Shown here: positions 9,058 to 16,641 of the stretch, piece after piece
Numbering within the stretch: position 1 is the stretch's first letter
Layout of the letters: every line of letters starts with the position of its first letter
Assembly: GCA_034717695.1 (NCBI GenBank)
Contig: JAYELS010000005.1
Location: forward strand, 319,586 to 383,585
Length of the DNA: 64,000 nucleotides
Direction of reading: 5' to 3'
Source: NAT127 sp034717695
GTDB lineage: Bacteria; Pseudomonadota; Gammaproteobacteria; Pseudomonadales; Porticoccaceae
The notes under the pieces: generated by a model
Databases searched by the model: none
The model's input: only the letters and a program-made list of their open reading frames with translations
What the model was told of the DNA's origin: nothing
Made by a program: the position numbers and the translations under genes

Positions 9058-9216
9058 GGCGGCCTCCTCTGACGTTGTCGTGGCGGCAGTGTGTTGGCAA
9101 CGGAGGGCGAATGCAAGGCAGCCCCGCAAGCGCCGGGTGCGGAATCCGCGCCGCCTTTTATGGTCTATGATGGCCCTGTGATTCCCCGCAAGCCCACCGA
9201 CGGAGACTGTATCGCC

Positions 9217-10785
9217 GTGTCCCACGCCAACCGCCTCGCCCTCCTTGCCCTGCTCGCCCTGCTCGCCCTGCTGTCCCTCGCCACCGGTTGCGCCGTCAAT
9301 CCGGTCACCGGCAAAAGCGAGCTGTCGCTGATCTCCCCCGAGCAGGAGATCGCCATCGGCGCCCAGCAGTACCAGCCCTCCCAGCAGTCCCAGGGAGGCC
9401 GCTACTACATCGATCCGGAGCTGCAGAACTACGTGGCCGGCGTCGGCCGCAAGCTGGCGGCGGTGAGCGACCGCACCGGCCTGCCCTATGAATTCGTGGT
9501 GCTCAACAACCCGGTGCCCAACGCCTGGGCGCTGCCGGGGGGCAAGATCGCCATCAACACCGGCCTGCTGCTGCACCTGGAGGATGAATCCCAGCTCGCC
9601 GCCGTGCTCGCCCACGAGATCGTCCACGCCGCCGCCCGCCACGGGGCGAGCCAGATGTCCCGGGGGGTGCTGGTCAACGTCGGCACCCAGGTGGCCGGGG
9701 TGGCGGCCCAGAGCGCCGGCTACGGCAATCTCGGCGGCATCGCCGCGCAACTGGGCGGCCAGGCGTGGATGGCCCGCTACGGCCGCGACGACGAACTGGA
9801 ATCCGACGCCTACGGCATGGACTACATGAAGCGCGCCGGCTACGACCCCCTCGGGGCGGTGGAACTGCAGGAGACCTTCGTCAAGCTCAATGCCAGCCGC
9901 CAGCAGGACTTCCTGAGCGGCCTGTTCGCCAGCCACCCGCCGTCCCAGGAGCGGGTCAACCGCAACAGGGAGAAGGCCGCCCAGCTGGGGGCCGGGGGCC
10001 TGCGCAACCGGGACGTCTACCAGCGGCGCATCGCCCAGCTCAAGCGCGACAAGCCCGCCTACGACGCCCAGACCGAGGCCATCAAGGCCCTCAACAACAA
10101 GGACGGGAAAACCGCCATCAGCCACCTGGACAGGGCCATCAAGCTCCAGCCCCGGGACGGCGCCTTCTGGGAGCTGCGCGGCCACGCCTGGAGCATGCTC
10201 GACGAAAAGGCCCGGGCGGAGCAGGATTTCAGCGCCGCCATCAGCCGCAACCCCGCCTACTTCAGCCACCACCTGGCGCGGGGCGTGCTGCGCTACGAGA
10301 GCGGCCGGGTGCGGGAGGCGATGCCGGACCTGGAAAAGAGCCACCAGCTGCTGCCCACCACCACCTCCGCCTTCTACCTCGGCCAGAACGCCGACGCCGG
10401 TGGCGACAGGGCCAAGGCCATTGGTTACTACCAGCAGGCGGCCCAGTCCAGCGGCGCCCTCGGCAAGAAGGCCCAGTCGCGGCTGGTGCACCTGGAAATG
10501 GCCGAGACGCCCCACAAGTACATTTCCAGCACCCCCTACCTGGGGGACGACGGCCGCCTGTGGCTGGTGATTCGGAACAACAGCGCCCTGGCGGTGACCG
10601 GCGTCCAGGTGCAGCTGGGGGAAATGGTCAACAGCTTCATGATGGGCAACGTCACCACCCTCCCGGGGCCGTCCCAGCTGGGCCCCGGCCAGCAGGCGGT
10701 GGTCAAGACCCGGATCGCCATCGCCGAGCGGGGCGAACTGGCCAAGTACCGCACCCAGGTGGTTGCCGCGAGGCCCGCCAACTAG
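9217..10785 (+). CDS. M48 family metalloprotease lipoprotein with C-terminal TPR repeats
   Basis: A 522-residue protein. GTG 9217 is chosen because GGAG precedes it by about ten bases and it gives a signal peptide with lipobox LATGC (Cys25). The zinc protease motif HEIVH starts at residue 133, with the third-ligand motif ELESDAYGMDYM downstream and the family's LPGGKIAINTGLL before it. From about residue 280 there are TPR-like helices (AIKALNNKDGKTAISHLDRAI). The architecture resembles periplasmic BepA/YfgC-type proteases in outer-membrane protein quality control, but lipidated. The signal region contains three tandem 9-bp units coding LALLALLALL. It is divergent from the dehydrogenase operon. 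Confidence 0.92.
   Translation: MSHANRLALLALLALLALLSLATGCAVNPVTGKSELSLISPEQEIAIGAQQYQPSQQSQGGRYYIDPELQNYVAGVGRKLAAVSDRTGLPYEFVVLNNPVPNAWALPGGKIAINTGLLLHLEDESQLAAVLAHEIVHAAARHGASQMSRGVLVNVGTQVAGVAAQSAGYGNLGGIAAQLGGQAWMARYGRDDELESDAYGMDYMKRAGYDPLGAVELQETFVKLNASRQQDFLSGLFASHPPSQERVNRNREKAAQLGAGGLRNRDVYQRRIAQLKRDKPAYDAQTEAIKALNNKDGKTAISHLDRAIKLQPRDGAFWELRGHAWSMLDEKARAEQDFSAAISRNPAYFSHHLARGVLRYESGRVREAMPDLEKSHQLLPTTTSAFYLGQNADAGGDRAKAIGYYQQAAQSSGALGKKAQSRLVHLEMAETPHKYISSTPYLGDDGRLWLVIRNNSALAVTGVQVQLGEMVNSFMMGNVTTLPGPSQLGPGQQAVVKTRIAIAERGELAKYRTQVVAARPAN
9247..9273 (+). repeat. Tandem 9-bp repeat inside a lipoprotein signal peptide
   Basis: Three consecutive copies of GCCCTGCTC (the last ends in G) encode the ALL repeat of the M48 protease signal sequence. 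Being a multiple of three, copy-number change would lengthen or shorten the hydrophobic core without a frameshift. Confidence 0.7.
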
Positions 10786-10812
10786 GGCAGATCCCGCGTC
10801 CTGAATCGCCGT

Positions 10813-10880
10813 ATGCAGCAGGGATGCTGCTTGGGAGCCTACAGGGACGTATTCACGGCGTGTCGCGAAGACCGGGCCAA
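10813..10880. repeat. Putative dispersed intergenic repeat with short palindrome
   Basis: Between the M48 gene and the yqjK-like gene lies a noncoding stretch starting with GCAGCA-GGGA-TGCTGC (10815-10830), followed by GGGAGCCTACAGGGACGT and ATTCACGGCGTGTC. This resembles from memory a family of intergenic repeats in other GC-rich gammaproteobacteria that get spuriously translated as small ORFs (here read as GAYRDVFTAC). Only one copy is visible in this window, so repeat status rests on recall. Confidence 0.4.
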
Positions 10881-10903
10881 GGCCCCACCCCCGCGGCGGC
10901 GCT

Positions 10904-11185
10904 TCAGCCCCCCGGGGGCTTCGCGGCAAGCAGCGCGAGCACGCCCCCGGAAAGGCGCCACAGTTGCATTCCCCCCAGCAAGAACCCCCGAGCCCCGGCC
11001 CCGGCGGGGGACGCCAGGCGCCCCACCACCAGCCCCGCCAGCAGCCCGCCCCCCAGCAACCACAGGGGCGCCACCCGCCCGAGGCGGTCGATGCGCGCCC
11101 GCCCCTGGCTCGCCAGTACCCCCCGCTCCGCCGCGAGGCGCTGGTCGAGGGCGTTGATCTCAGCGATCAGCCGGCTTCGCGCCAT
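10904..11185 (-). CDS. Small YqjK-like membrane-associated protein
   Basis: A 93-residue protein beginning MARSRLIAEINALDQRLAAER, an amphipathic charged helix, then a hydrophobic segment APLWLLGGGLLAGLVVGRLA. Size and position as third gene after a DUF883 protein and a YqjE-like protein match the yqjD-yqjE-yqjK arrangement of E. coli; sequence similarity to YqjK is weak and judged by pattern. It overlaps the upstream gene by 26 bases. Function unknown, probably inner-membrane. Confidence 0.65.
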   Translation of the reverse strand: MARSRLIAEINALDQRLAAERGVLASQGRARIDRLGRVAPLWLLGGGLLAGLVVGRLASPAGAGARGFLLGGMQLWRLSGGVLALLAAKPPGG

Positions 11186-11600
11186 CGCCCGCGCCCTCCA
11201 TCAAGGCCCGCAGATGGCGCCGGGTGGCGGGCAGGGACAGGCTGGCGGCATAGCGCCGGCAAGCCAGGATTACCGCCAGCAGGGCGCCGAGTTGCAGGGC
11301 GAGAAAGGCCAGCAGCCCGTGGGTGACCGCGTCCAGGGCCTGCCACACCCACCAGCCCACCAGTGCCGAGAAGCCGAGCCAGGCAAGCCCCGCCAAAGGC
11401 AGGATCAGCAGCCCCAGCAACAGCAGGCGGCGGCCGTCCGCCAGCGCCAGGCGCAGTTCGAGCCCGGCGAGGGACGACAGGGTGGCCCCCGCCGCCGCGG
11501 CCTGGCGCAGCATCCCCAGCCAGGCATCGAGCTCCCCCGGGGGCGAGGGCGCGGTGGGTCCGTCGGCGGGAGACGTGGGCGCCTCGGGGATGTCGCTCAT
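11160..11600 (-). CDS. YqjE-like (phage holin family/DUF1469-type) membrane protein
   Basis: A 146-residue protein with an acidic, Pro-rich N-terminus (MSDIPEAPTSPADGPTAPSP), an amphipathic helix (LRQAAAAGATLSSLAGLELRLALADG) and two transmembrane helices (LLLLGLLILPLAGLAWLGFSAL; LLAFLALQLGALLAVILA). This two-TM layout after a soluble helix is that of the YqjE family. Its start overlaps the end of the DUF883 gene by 4 bases (ATGA). E. coli relatives are stationary-phase membrane proteins; no biochemical role is known. Confidence 0.75.
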   Translation of the reverse strand: MSDIPEAPTSPADGPTAPSPPGELDAWLGMLRQAAAAGATLSSLAGLELRLALADGRRLLLLGLLILPLAGLAWLGFSALVGWWVWQALDAVTHGLLAFLALQLGALLAVILACRRYAASLSLPATRRHLRALMEGAGDGAKPADR

Positions 11601-11893
11601 CGGCGGCCAAATACCTGGGCAAACAGCAGACCGGCCACAAACGCGAGGCCGAGGGCCTGGAGGGGCTTCTGGTGGACGTAGTCGCTGGCCTCCTGGCCCA
11701 CCGCGACGGCCTTGTCGCGGCCCTTGACAAGTTGCTCCCCGGCCTCCTGGCGAAGGTCGAGGCCGGCGGCCCGGGCCGCCTGCTTGAAGTGCTCGGTGGC
11801 CTCCAGCAGATTGTTGTAGGCGGCGAGCACCGCTTCCTTGCCGGCGTCCACTTCCTGCTCCCGGGGGGACTTGTCGCTGTTGCTGGCGGCCAT
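11597..11893 (-). CDS. DUF883 family (YqjD/ElaB-like) ribosome-associated membrane protein
   Basis: A 98-residue protein with a long charged helix (VDAGKEAVLAAYNNLLEATEHFKQ) and C-terminal HQKPLQALGLAFVAGLLFAQVFGRR, the hallmark of YqjD/ElaB/YgaM proteins: a soluble helix with one C-terminal transmembrane anchor. In E. coli YqjD binds ribosomes at the membrane in stationary phase and can dampen growth. First gene of a tightly overlapped three-gene set. ATG 11893 follows an AGGAG-like sequence (GGAGAAGCCC). Confidence 0.85.
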   Translation of the reverse strand: MAASNSDKSPREQEVDAGKEAVLAAYNNLLEATEHFKQAARAAGLDLRQEAGEQLVKGRDKAVAVGQEASDYVHQKPLQALGLAFVAGLLFAQVFGRR

Positions 11894-12033
11894 GGGCTTC
11901 TCCTGGTTACGACATTGCGTGAATGGTGCCCCTGAGCCTAATACAGCGAGGCGGCCATTGCCATCGCGGCGCGGTTAACCTTGGGCGCGGCCAGGGATTA
12001 CACTGCCTCCATAAACTCAACGAGGGATTCCCC

Positions 12034-12870
12034 ATGAACGACCGCTCCATCAACAGCCCCGACCACTTCCGCCGCCATTATGGCCCCTGGGCCCTGATCG
12101 GCGGCGCCTCCGACGGCACCGGCGAGCAATTCGCCCTGCAACTGGCGGAGGTGGGTCTCAACTGTGTGCTGGTGGCGCGCCGCGAGGAGGCCCTGAAGGC
12201 CCTCGCCCGGCGCCTGGAGGACGACTACGCGGTGGCCACCCGGGTGGTTGTCCAGGATCTGTCGGCGCCGGGGGCCGGCCTCGCCATCCGCGCCGCCGTG
12301 GCGGACCTGGAGATTGGCCTGTACGTGGCCAACGCCGGCGGCGGCAGCGGCGGCATTCCCTTTGTCGAACGCCCCCTGGCGGACTGGCAGGGGCTGATCA
12401 ACATCAACATTCACACGCCCCTGGAAATCTGCCACGGCCTGGCGCCCGCCATGCTCGAACGGGGGCGGGGCGGCCTTTTGTTGATGGGCTCCGGCACCGG
12501 CCTCGGGGGCACCGCCCGGGCCTCTGTGTACTCCGCCTGCAAGGGTTTCAGCCTCAACCTGGCGGAGGCCCTGTGGGTGGACTACCGGTCGAAGGGGGTC
12601 GATGTCCTCAATGTCGCCGCCCCGGTGATGGACACCCCGGCCCTGCGGCGAGTGGCCGGGGATCGGGTGGACTCGGGGCAGATCCCCAACGTCTTCGCCC
12701 CCCGGGACGCGGTGCGCATGGCCCTCGAAGCCCTGCCCGAAGGGCCCTGCCTGACCTTCCCCGCCGGGCCCGAGCGGGACAACTGGCGGGAGCTGATGGC
12801 CCAGCGCCGGGCCCGGGCACTGGCCACCGGGGCGGCGGTGGCCGGGGTGTTCGGCGGCAACAAGGCCTGA
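12034..12870 (+). CDS. SDR family NAD(P)-dependent oxidoreductase
   Basis: A 278-residue short-chain dehydrogenase. ATG 12034 follows a GAGGGA Shine-Dalgarno-like sequence. The cofactor loop reads GGASDGTGEQFA instead of the usual TGxxxGIG, NAG appears in VANAGGGSGG, and the catalytic motif is YSACK after a GSG segment. A C-terminal GPERDNWRELMAQRR tail follows. Substrate not predictable; such variants often accompany lipid or steroid metabolism genes. Convergent with the next SDR, the two stops being adjacent. Confidence 0.88.
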   Translation: MNDRSINSPDHFRRHYGPWALIGGASDGTGEQFALQLAEVGLNCVLVARREEALKALARRLEDDYAVATRVVVQDLSAPGAGLAIRAAVADLEIGLYVANAGGGSGGIPFVERPLADWQGLININIHTPLEICHGLAPAMLERGRGGLLLMGSGTGLGGTARASVYSACKGFSLNLAEALWVDYRSKGVDVLNVAAPVMDTPALRRVAGDRVDSGQIPNVFAPRDAVRMALEALPEGPCLTFPAGPERDNWRELMAQRRARALATGAAVAGVFGGNKA

Positions 12871-13659
12871 TCAGGCGTTGAGGGTGCCGCCGTCCACCGC
12901 CAGTAGCTGGGCGGTGATCTGCCCGGCGGCGGGCGAGGCGAAGAACAGCACCCCGAGGCCGATGTCCTCGGGGGTGAGGTGGCGGCCCGTCGGGGGCGCC
13001 AGCCGGGCCAGTTGCGCGGGGTCGATGGGTTTGCGCTGGCGCCGCAACTGGCCGTCGGTGATCACCCCGCCCGGCAGCACGGCGTTGACGGTGATACCAC
13101 TGCCCACCAGCTCCTGGGCGGCGTTGCGGGTGAGGCTGTTGATGCCGCCCTTGGTGGCGCTGTAGGCGGCGATGCCCGGCGACACCGGGTGCAGGGAGCC
13201 GATGGAGGAGACATTGATGATGCGCCCCGCGACCCCGTCCGCCACCATGACCCGGGCCACCTCCCGAAGGCACAGGAAGGCCCCCCGCAGGTTGACCTGG
13301 TGGAGCCGGTCCCACTGCGCCGCCGTGGTATCGACAAGGGGCGCCTCGTCCACCAGCCCGGCGTTGTTGACCAGGATATGGATGGGGCCGAGGTCGCGGC
13401 GCACCGCCGCCACCAGCGCCACCACGCTCTCCTCCCGGGACTGATCGAGGTCGTAGGCCCGCGCCCGGCCACCGCCGGCGACGATGGCCTCGGCCGCCGC
13501 CTCGGCGCCCTCCCGGTTGATGTCGGCGATCACCACCAGCGCCCCCGCCGCCGCGAGGTGGCGGGCGATGCCGTTGCCGATGCCCTCGGCGGCGCCGGTG
13601 ACGATGGCCAGCTGGCCGCTGAGATCGAAGAGTTGCCGGGTATCGATGGGTGTTGTCAT
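12871..13659 (-). CDS. SDR family oxidoreductase (classical, 3-oxoacyl reductase-like)
   Basis: A 262-residue classical SDR: TGAAEGIGNGIA cofactor loop, DINREG (Asp after beta-2, favouring NAD), NNAG, catalytic Ser in NVSSIGS, YSATKGG active site and a C-terminal LLAVDGGTLNA, the usual end of FabG-like enzymes. Substrate unknown. The start at 13659 is followed by a normal N-terminal extension (TPIDTRQLFDLSGQLAIV). A 134-bp divergent gap separates it from the DUF2784 gene. Confidence 0.9.
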   Translation of the reverse strand: MTTPIDTRQLFDLSGQLAIVTGAAEGIGNGIARHLAAAGALVVIADINREGAEAAAEAIVAGGGRARAYDLDQSREESVVALVAAVRRDLGPIHILVNNAGLVDEAPLVDTTAAQWDRLHQVNLRGAFLCLREVARVMVADGVAGRIINVSSIGSLHPVSPGIAAYSATKGGINSLTRNAAQELVGSGITVNAVLPGGVITDGQLRRQRKPIDPAQLARLAPPTGRHLTPEDIGLGVLFFASPAAGQITAQLLAVDGGTLNA

Positions 13660-13793
13660 GGGGGCGTCCTGGGGAGCTGTTATGGGTTATCCCCGAAGAG
13701 TGGCACAACGCCCCCATCCCCGACAATGCTTGCCGCCGTCCCCGGTATTCAGCAGACTGGCGCCGAGGCAACACAGCGCAACAGTGACCCACC

Positions 13794-14189
13794 ATGCCCA
13801 GATCCCTCCACTACGCCCTGCTGGCGGACGGTATCCTGATCCTCCACGTCGCCTTTGTGGTGTTCGTGGTGGGCGGGCTGGTGGCGATCATCGCCGGCAA
13901 CCTGCGGGGCTGGGGGTGGGTCAATGGCCTCGCCTTTCGCATCGCCCATCTCGCCGCCATCGCGGTGGTGACGGCGGAGGCCTGGCTCGGCGCCCGCTGC
14001 CCCCTCACCGCGCTGGAACTGTGGCTGCGGGCCCGGGCCGGGGAGGACACCCACGGCGGCGGCTTCATCCAGTACTGGCTGGGGCGGCTGCTCTACTACG
14101 ACGCCCCGCCCTGGGTGTTCATCGCCGCCTACAGCCTGTTCGGCCTCGCGGTGCTGGCGGCCTGGTGGCGCTTTCCGCCCCGGCGCTGA
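13794..14189 (+). CDS. DUF2784 membrane protein
   Basis: A 131-residue protein with four hydrophobic segments (LHVAFVVFVVGGLVAIIAG; FRIAHLAAIAVVTAEAWLG; WLGRLLYYDAPPWVFIAAYSLFGLAVLAAWW). The motifs ARCPLTALE and ending W..PPRR are typical of DUF2784, a family of small integral membrane proteins without known function. Convergent with the following EAL-GGDEF gene, 9 bases apart. Confidence 0.85.
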   Translation: MPRSLHYALLADGILILHVAFVVFVVGGLVAIIAGNLRGWGWVNGLAFRIAHLAAIAVVTAEAWLGARCPLTALELWLRARAGEDTHGGGFIQYWLGRLLYYDAPPWVFIAAYSLFGLAVLAAWWRFPPRR

Positions 14190-14198
14190 CAGCCCCCC

Positions 14199-16016
14199 TC
14201 AGCCGCCGATGTCGAACAGATCCCGGCGGGCGCGCTCCTCCGCGCCGTCGCCAAAGCGCCTCGCGGGGACCCGCCGCTCGCTGACGAACACCTGGTTGCC
14301 GCCGCGCCGCTTGGCCTCGTGCTTGGCCTCGGCGGCCAGGGACGCCACGTCGTGGTGGGAGTGACAGGCGCGGGCATCGGGGTTGACCACACCCACCGCC
14401 AGGGACAGCAGGGAGCGCCCCGCCCGCGCCCCGCGCCGGTCGGCGCCGGGCACGCCGCCGGCCGCCAGATCCTCCGGGGCGTAGAGCGCGAGGCTGTGGC
14501 GGCTGAAGTGCTCGACAATGGCCTCGCACTTGACCCGCCAGCCATCGCCCCGGAACAGCACCACGAAGTCGTCGCCGCCGATATGGCCGACGAAATCCCC
14601 GCCCGGGTGGGTGGCGGCGAGGACGGCGGCGGCGAGGCAGCGGATCACCTCGTCCCCGAGGCTGTAGCCGTAGTGGTCGTTGAAGGGCTTGAAGTCGTTG
14701 ATATCGATGTAGGCGAGGCGGAAGTCGGCGCCGGCCCCGAGCAGCTCATCGATCTGCTCGTAGATCGGCACATTGCCCGGCAGCTGGGTGAGGGGGTTGC
14801 TGTGGCGGGCATTGCGGATCTGCAGGGTGGTGAGGTGCTTGAGCAGCGCCGCGGTGCGCCCCACTCCGGCGTAGCGCCCCTCCCGGGTGATGATGAAATC
14901 CATGTTCATATCCCAGGCGTCGCTGTCGGTGATGCGCCGCGACACCTCGTGGATGGGGGTCTGGCAATCCACCACCAGGGGGTTGTTGGCGGCGAACAGG
15001 CGGATCGGCTTGCGCCAGTTGAGATCGTGGGCGTAGCGCGCCGAGAACCGCTCCATCAATTGCCGGCGGCCGACGATACCCACCGGGATGCCGTCCTCCA
15101 CCACCGGCAGGGCATTCACGCCGGGGTTGTCGCGGAACAGCTGGTTGACCTGGTCGGCGTGGGTGGCGGGGCGCAGGGGCGGCACCCAGGCCATGATCGC
15201 TTCGACGGTCTCGGCGGGCCGCGCCAGGGTGGGGGGCCGGCCGGCGGCCAGGTCGAGCCCCACGAAGCAGGCGCGGGGCTCCGCCTCCGGGCGGTGGAGC
15301 AGGTAGCCCTGGCCGTAGCGCACCTGCAGCGCCCGCAGGGTCGCCAGCTCCTCCTCCCGCTCGATGCCCTCGGCGATCACCCGGCAGCCGAGGCCCCGGG
15401 CGATCTCGGAGATGGAGCGCACGAACTCCCGCTTGACCCCGTCGCGGTGGATATCGGTGATGAAGTGGCGGTCGAGCTTGACGAAGTCCGGGCGCACCAG
15501 GGACCAGGTCTTGAGCCCGGAGTAGCCGGCCCCGAGGTCGTCGAGGGCGACCTCGATCCCCTGGGCCCGGGCGCGGCCGACCCGCTCGCCGATGGCGGCG
15601 ATGTCCCGGAAGGGGTACTTCTCCGACACCTCCAGCACCACCCGCCCGGGCTGCATCGCCAGGGCCGTGCCCGCCAACAGCTCCCCCACCAGCAGCAGGC
15701 TGTCGGGGGTGGTGTTGAGAAACAGCTTGCCGGGCAGGTCGAGGGCCTGGAAGCGGGCAAGGGCGAGGGCCAGGCAGTGACTGTTGAGTTCCTCCAGCCG
15801 CTCCCCGGCGGAAGCGGCGCGAAACAGCGCCTCGGGGCCGTCGAAGGGGCTGTCGGGGGCGCAGCGCACCAGGGCCTCGTAGCCGAGCACGGCGCCGCCG
15901 GTCATATCGAGGATCGCCTGAAAATGCACGTCCAGCCGCTGCTCAGTCATCAACGCCATAACCAGTGCCTCCGGGTTGCCGTGGGCAACGGGCAGAGCGG
16001 GGTTCCAGTTCATCAT
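14199..16016 (-). CDS. EAL-CBS-GGDEF c-di-GMP signalling protein
   Basis: A 605-residue cytoplasmic protein without membrane segments; ATG 16016 gives MMNWNPALPV. The EAL domain (about 25-255) keeps E47-A-L, DDLGAG (159-164), KLD and AEGIE (215-219), so phosphodiesterase activity is plausible. A pair of CBS domains (about 265-395) offers an adenine-nucleotide sensing site. The C-terminal GGDEF domain (410-590) has GGDDF (480-484), a substitution that may lower cyclase activity. The order EAL-CBS-CBS-GGDEF is a recognised architecture. It could degrade c-di-GMP under control of energy charge; the net activity is inference. Confidence 0.92.
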   Translation of the reverse strand: MMNWNPALPVAHGNPEALVMALMTEQRLDVHFQAILDMTGGAVLGYEALVRCAPDSPFDGPEALFRAASAGERLEELNSHCLALALARFQALDLPGKLFLNTTPDSLLLVGELLAGTALAMQPGRVVLEVSEKYPFRDIAAIGERVGRARAQGIEVALDDLGAGYSGLKTWSLVRPDFVKLDRHFITDIHRDGVKREFVRSISEIARGLGCRVIAEGIEREEELATLRALQVRYGQGYLLHRPEAEPRACFVGLDLAAGRPPTLARPAETVEAIMAWVPPLRPATHADQVNQLFRDNPGVNALPVVEDGIPVGIVGRRQLMERFSARYAHDLNWRKPIRLFAANNPLVVDCQTPIHEVSRRITDSDAWDMNMDFIITREGRYAGVGRTAALLKHLTTLQIRNARHSNPLTQLPGNVPIYEQIDELLGAGADFRLAYIDINDFKPFNDHYGYSLGDEVIRCLAAAVLAATHPGGDFVGHIGGDDFVVLFRGDGWRVKCEAIVEHFSRHSLALYAPEDLAAGGVPGADRRGARAGRSLLSLAVGVVNPDARACHSHHDVASLAAEAKHEAKRRGGNQVFVSERRVPARRFGDGAEERARRDLFDIGG

Positions 16017-16203
16017 GGAAAAAACACCAGACCGATGGCGACAGCGATCCGGGGCCGACCCTGGCGCACAGGTTGCGGTCGCGTTGCCATGGCAATTCGG
16101 GGTGAATCGCCGGGGGCAGCGTAGGCGCTGGTGATGACAGCGGTGTGTCGGCGCTGGCGAGGGGGCGGGGCGCCGTGGCATGCTTGCGCCGTAGCCATCC
16201 CCG

Positions 16204-16629
16204 GTGCCGCCGATGAAATCCTTGATCCCCCCCGCCGCCGACGGCGACCTGAGCATCCACCAGGCGGAGCAGCTGGTGGTCAACGCCGTGGCCTGGCTCA
16301 AGCTCGCCATCGAGGTGATGGGCGCCTTGGTGATCGCCATCGGCGTGGTGATCGCGGTGGCCATGTGCGTGAAGGTGCTGGTTGGCCACAACGGCGACAA
16401 CTTCCGCGCCGTGCGCCTGACCCTTGCCCGCTACCTGTCCCTGGCCCTGGAGTTCCAGCTGGGGGCGGACATCCTCTCCACGGCGGTGGCGCCGAGCTGG
16501 GACCAGATCGGCAAGCTTGCCGCCATCGTGGTGATCCGCACCGCCCTCAACTACTTCCTGATGCACGAAATGGCCCTCGACCGGGAGGCCCGGGCCGGGG
16601 AAGGCCCGCCGCCGGACAGGCCCGCCTGA
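16204..16629 (+). CDS. DUF1622 membrane protein
   Basis: A 141-residue protein with a short soluble start and three hydrophobic stretches: AIEVMGALVIAIGVVIAVAM, RYLSLALEFQLGADILSTAV and AAIVVIRTALNYFLMHEM. The LEFQLGADIL and IRTALNYFL motifs mark the DUF1622 family, whose role is unknown. ATG 16204 or ATG 16213 could be the start. It converges with the DUF2339 gene 12 bases downstream. Confidence 0.85.
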   Translation: MPPMKSLIPPAADGDLSIHQAEQLVVNAVAWLKLAIEVMGALVIAIGVVIAVAMCVKVLVGHNGDNFRAVRLTLARYLSLALEFQLGADILSTAVAPSWDQIGKLAAIVVIRTALNYFLMHEMALDREARAGEGPPPDRPA

Positions 16630-16641
16630 GGGCAGCGGCCC

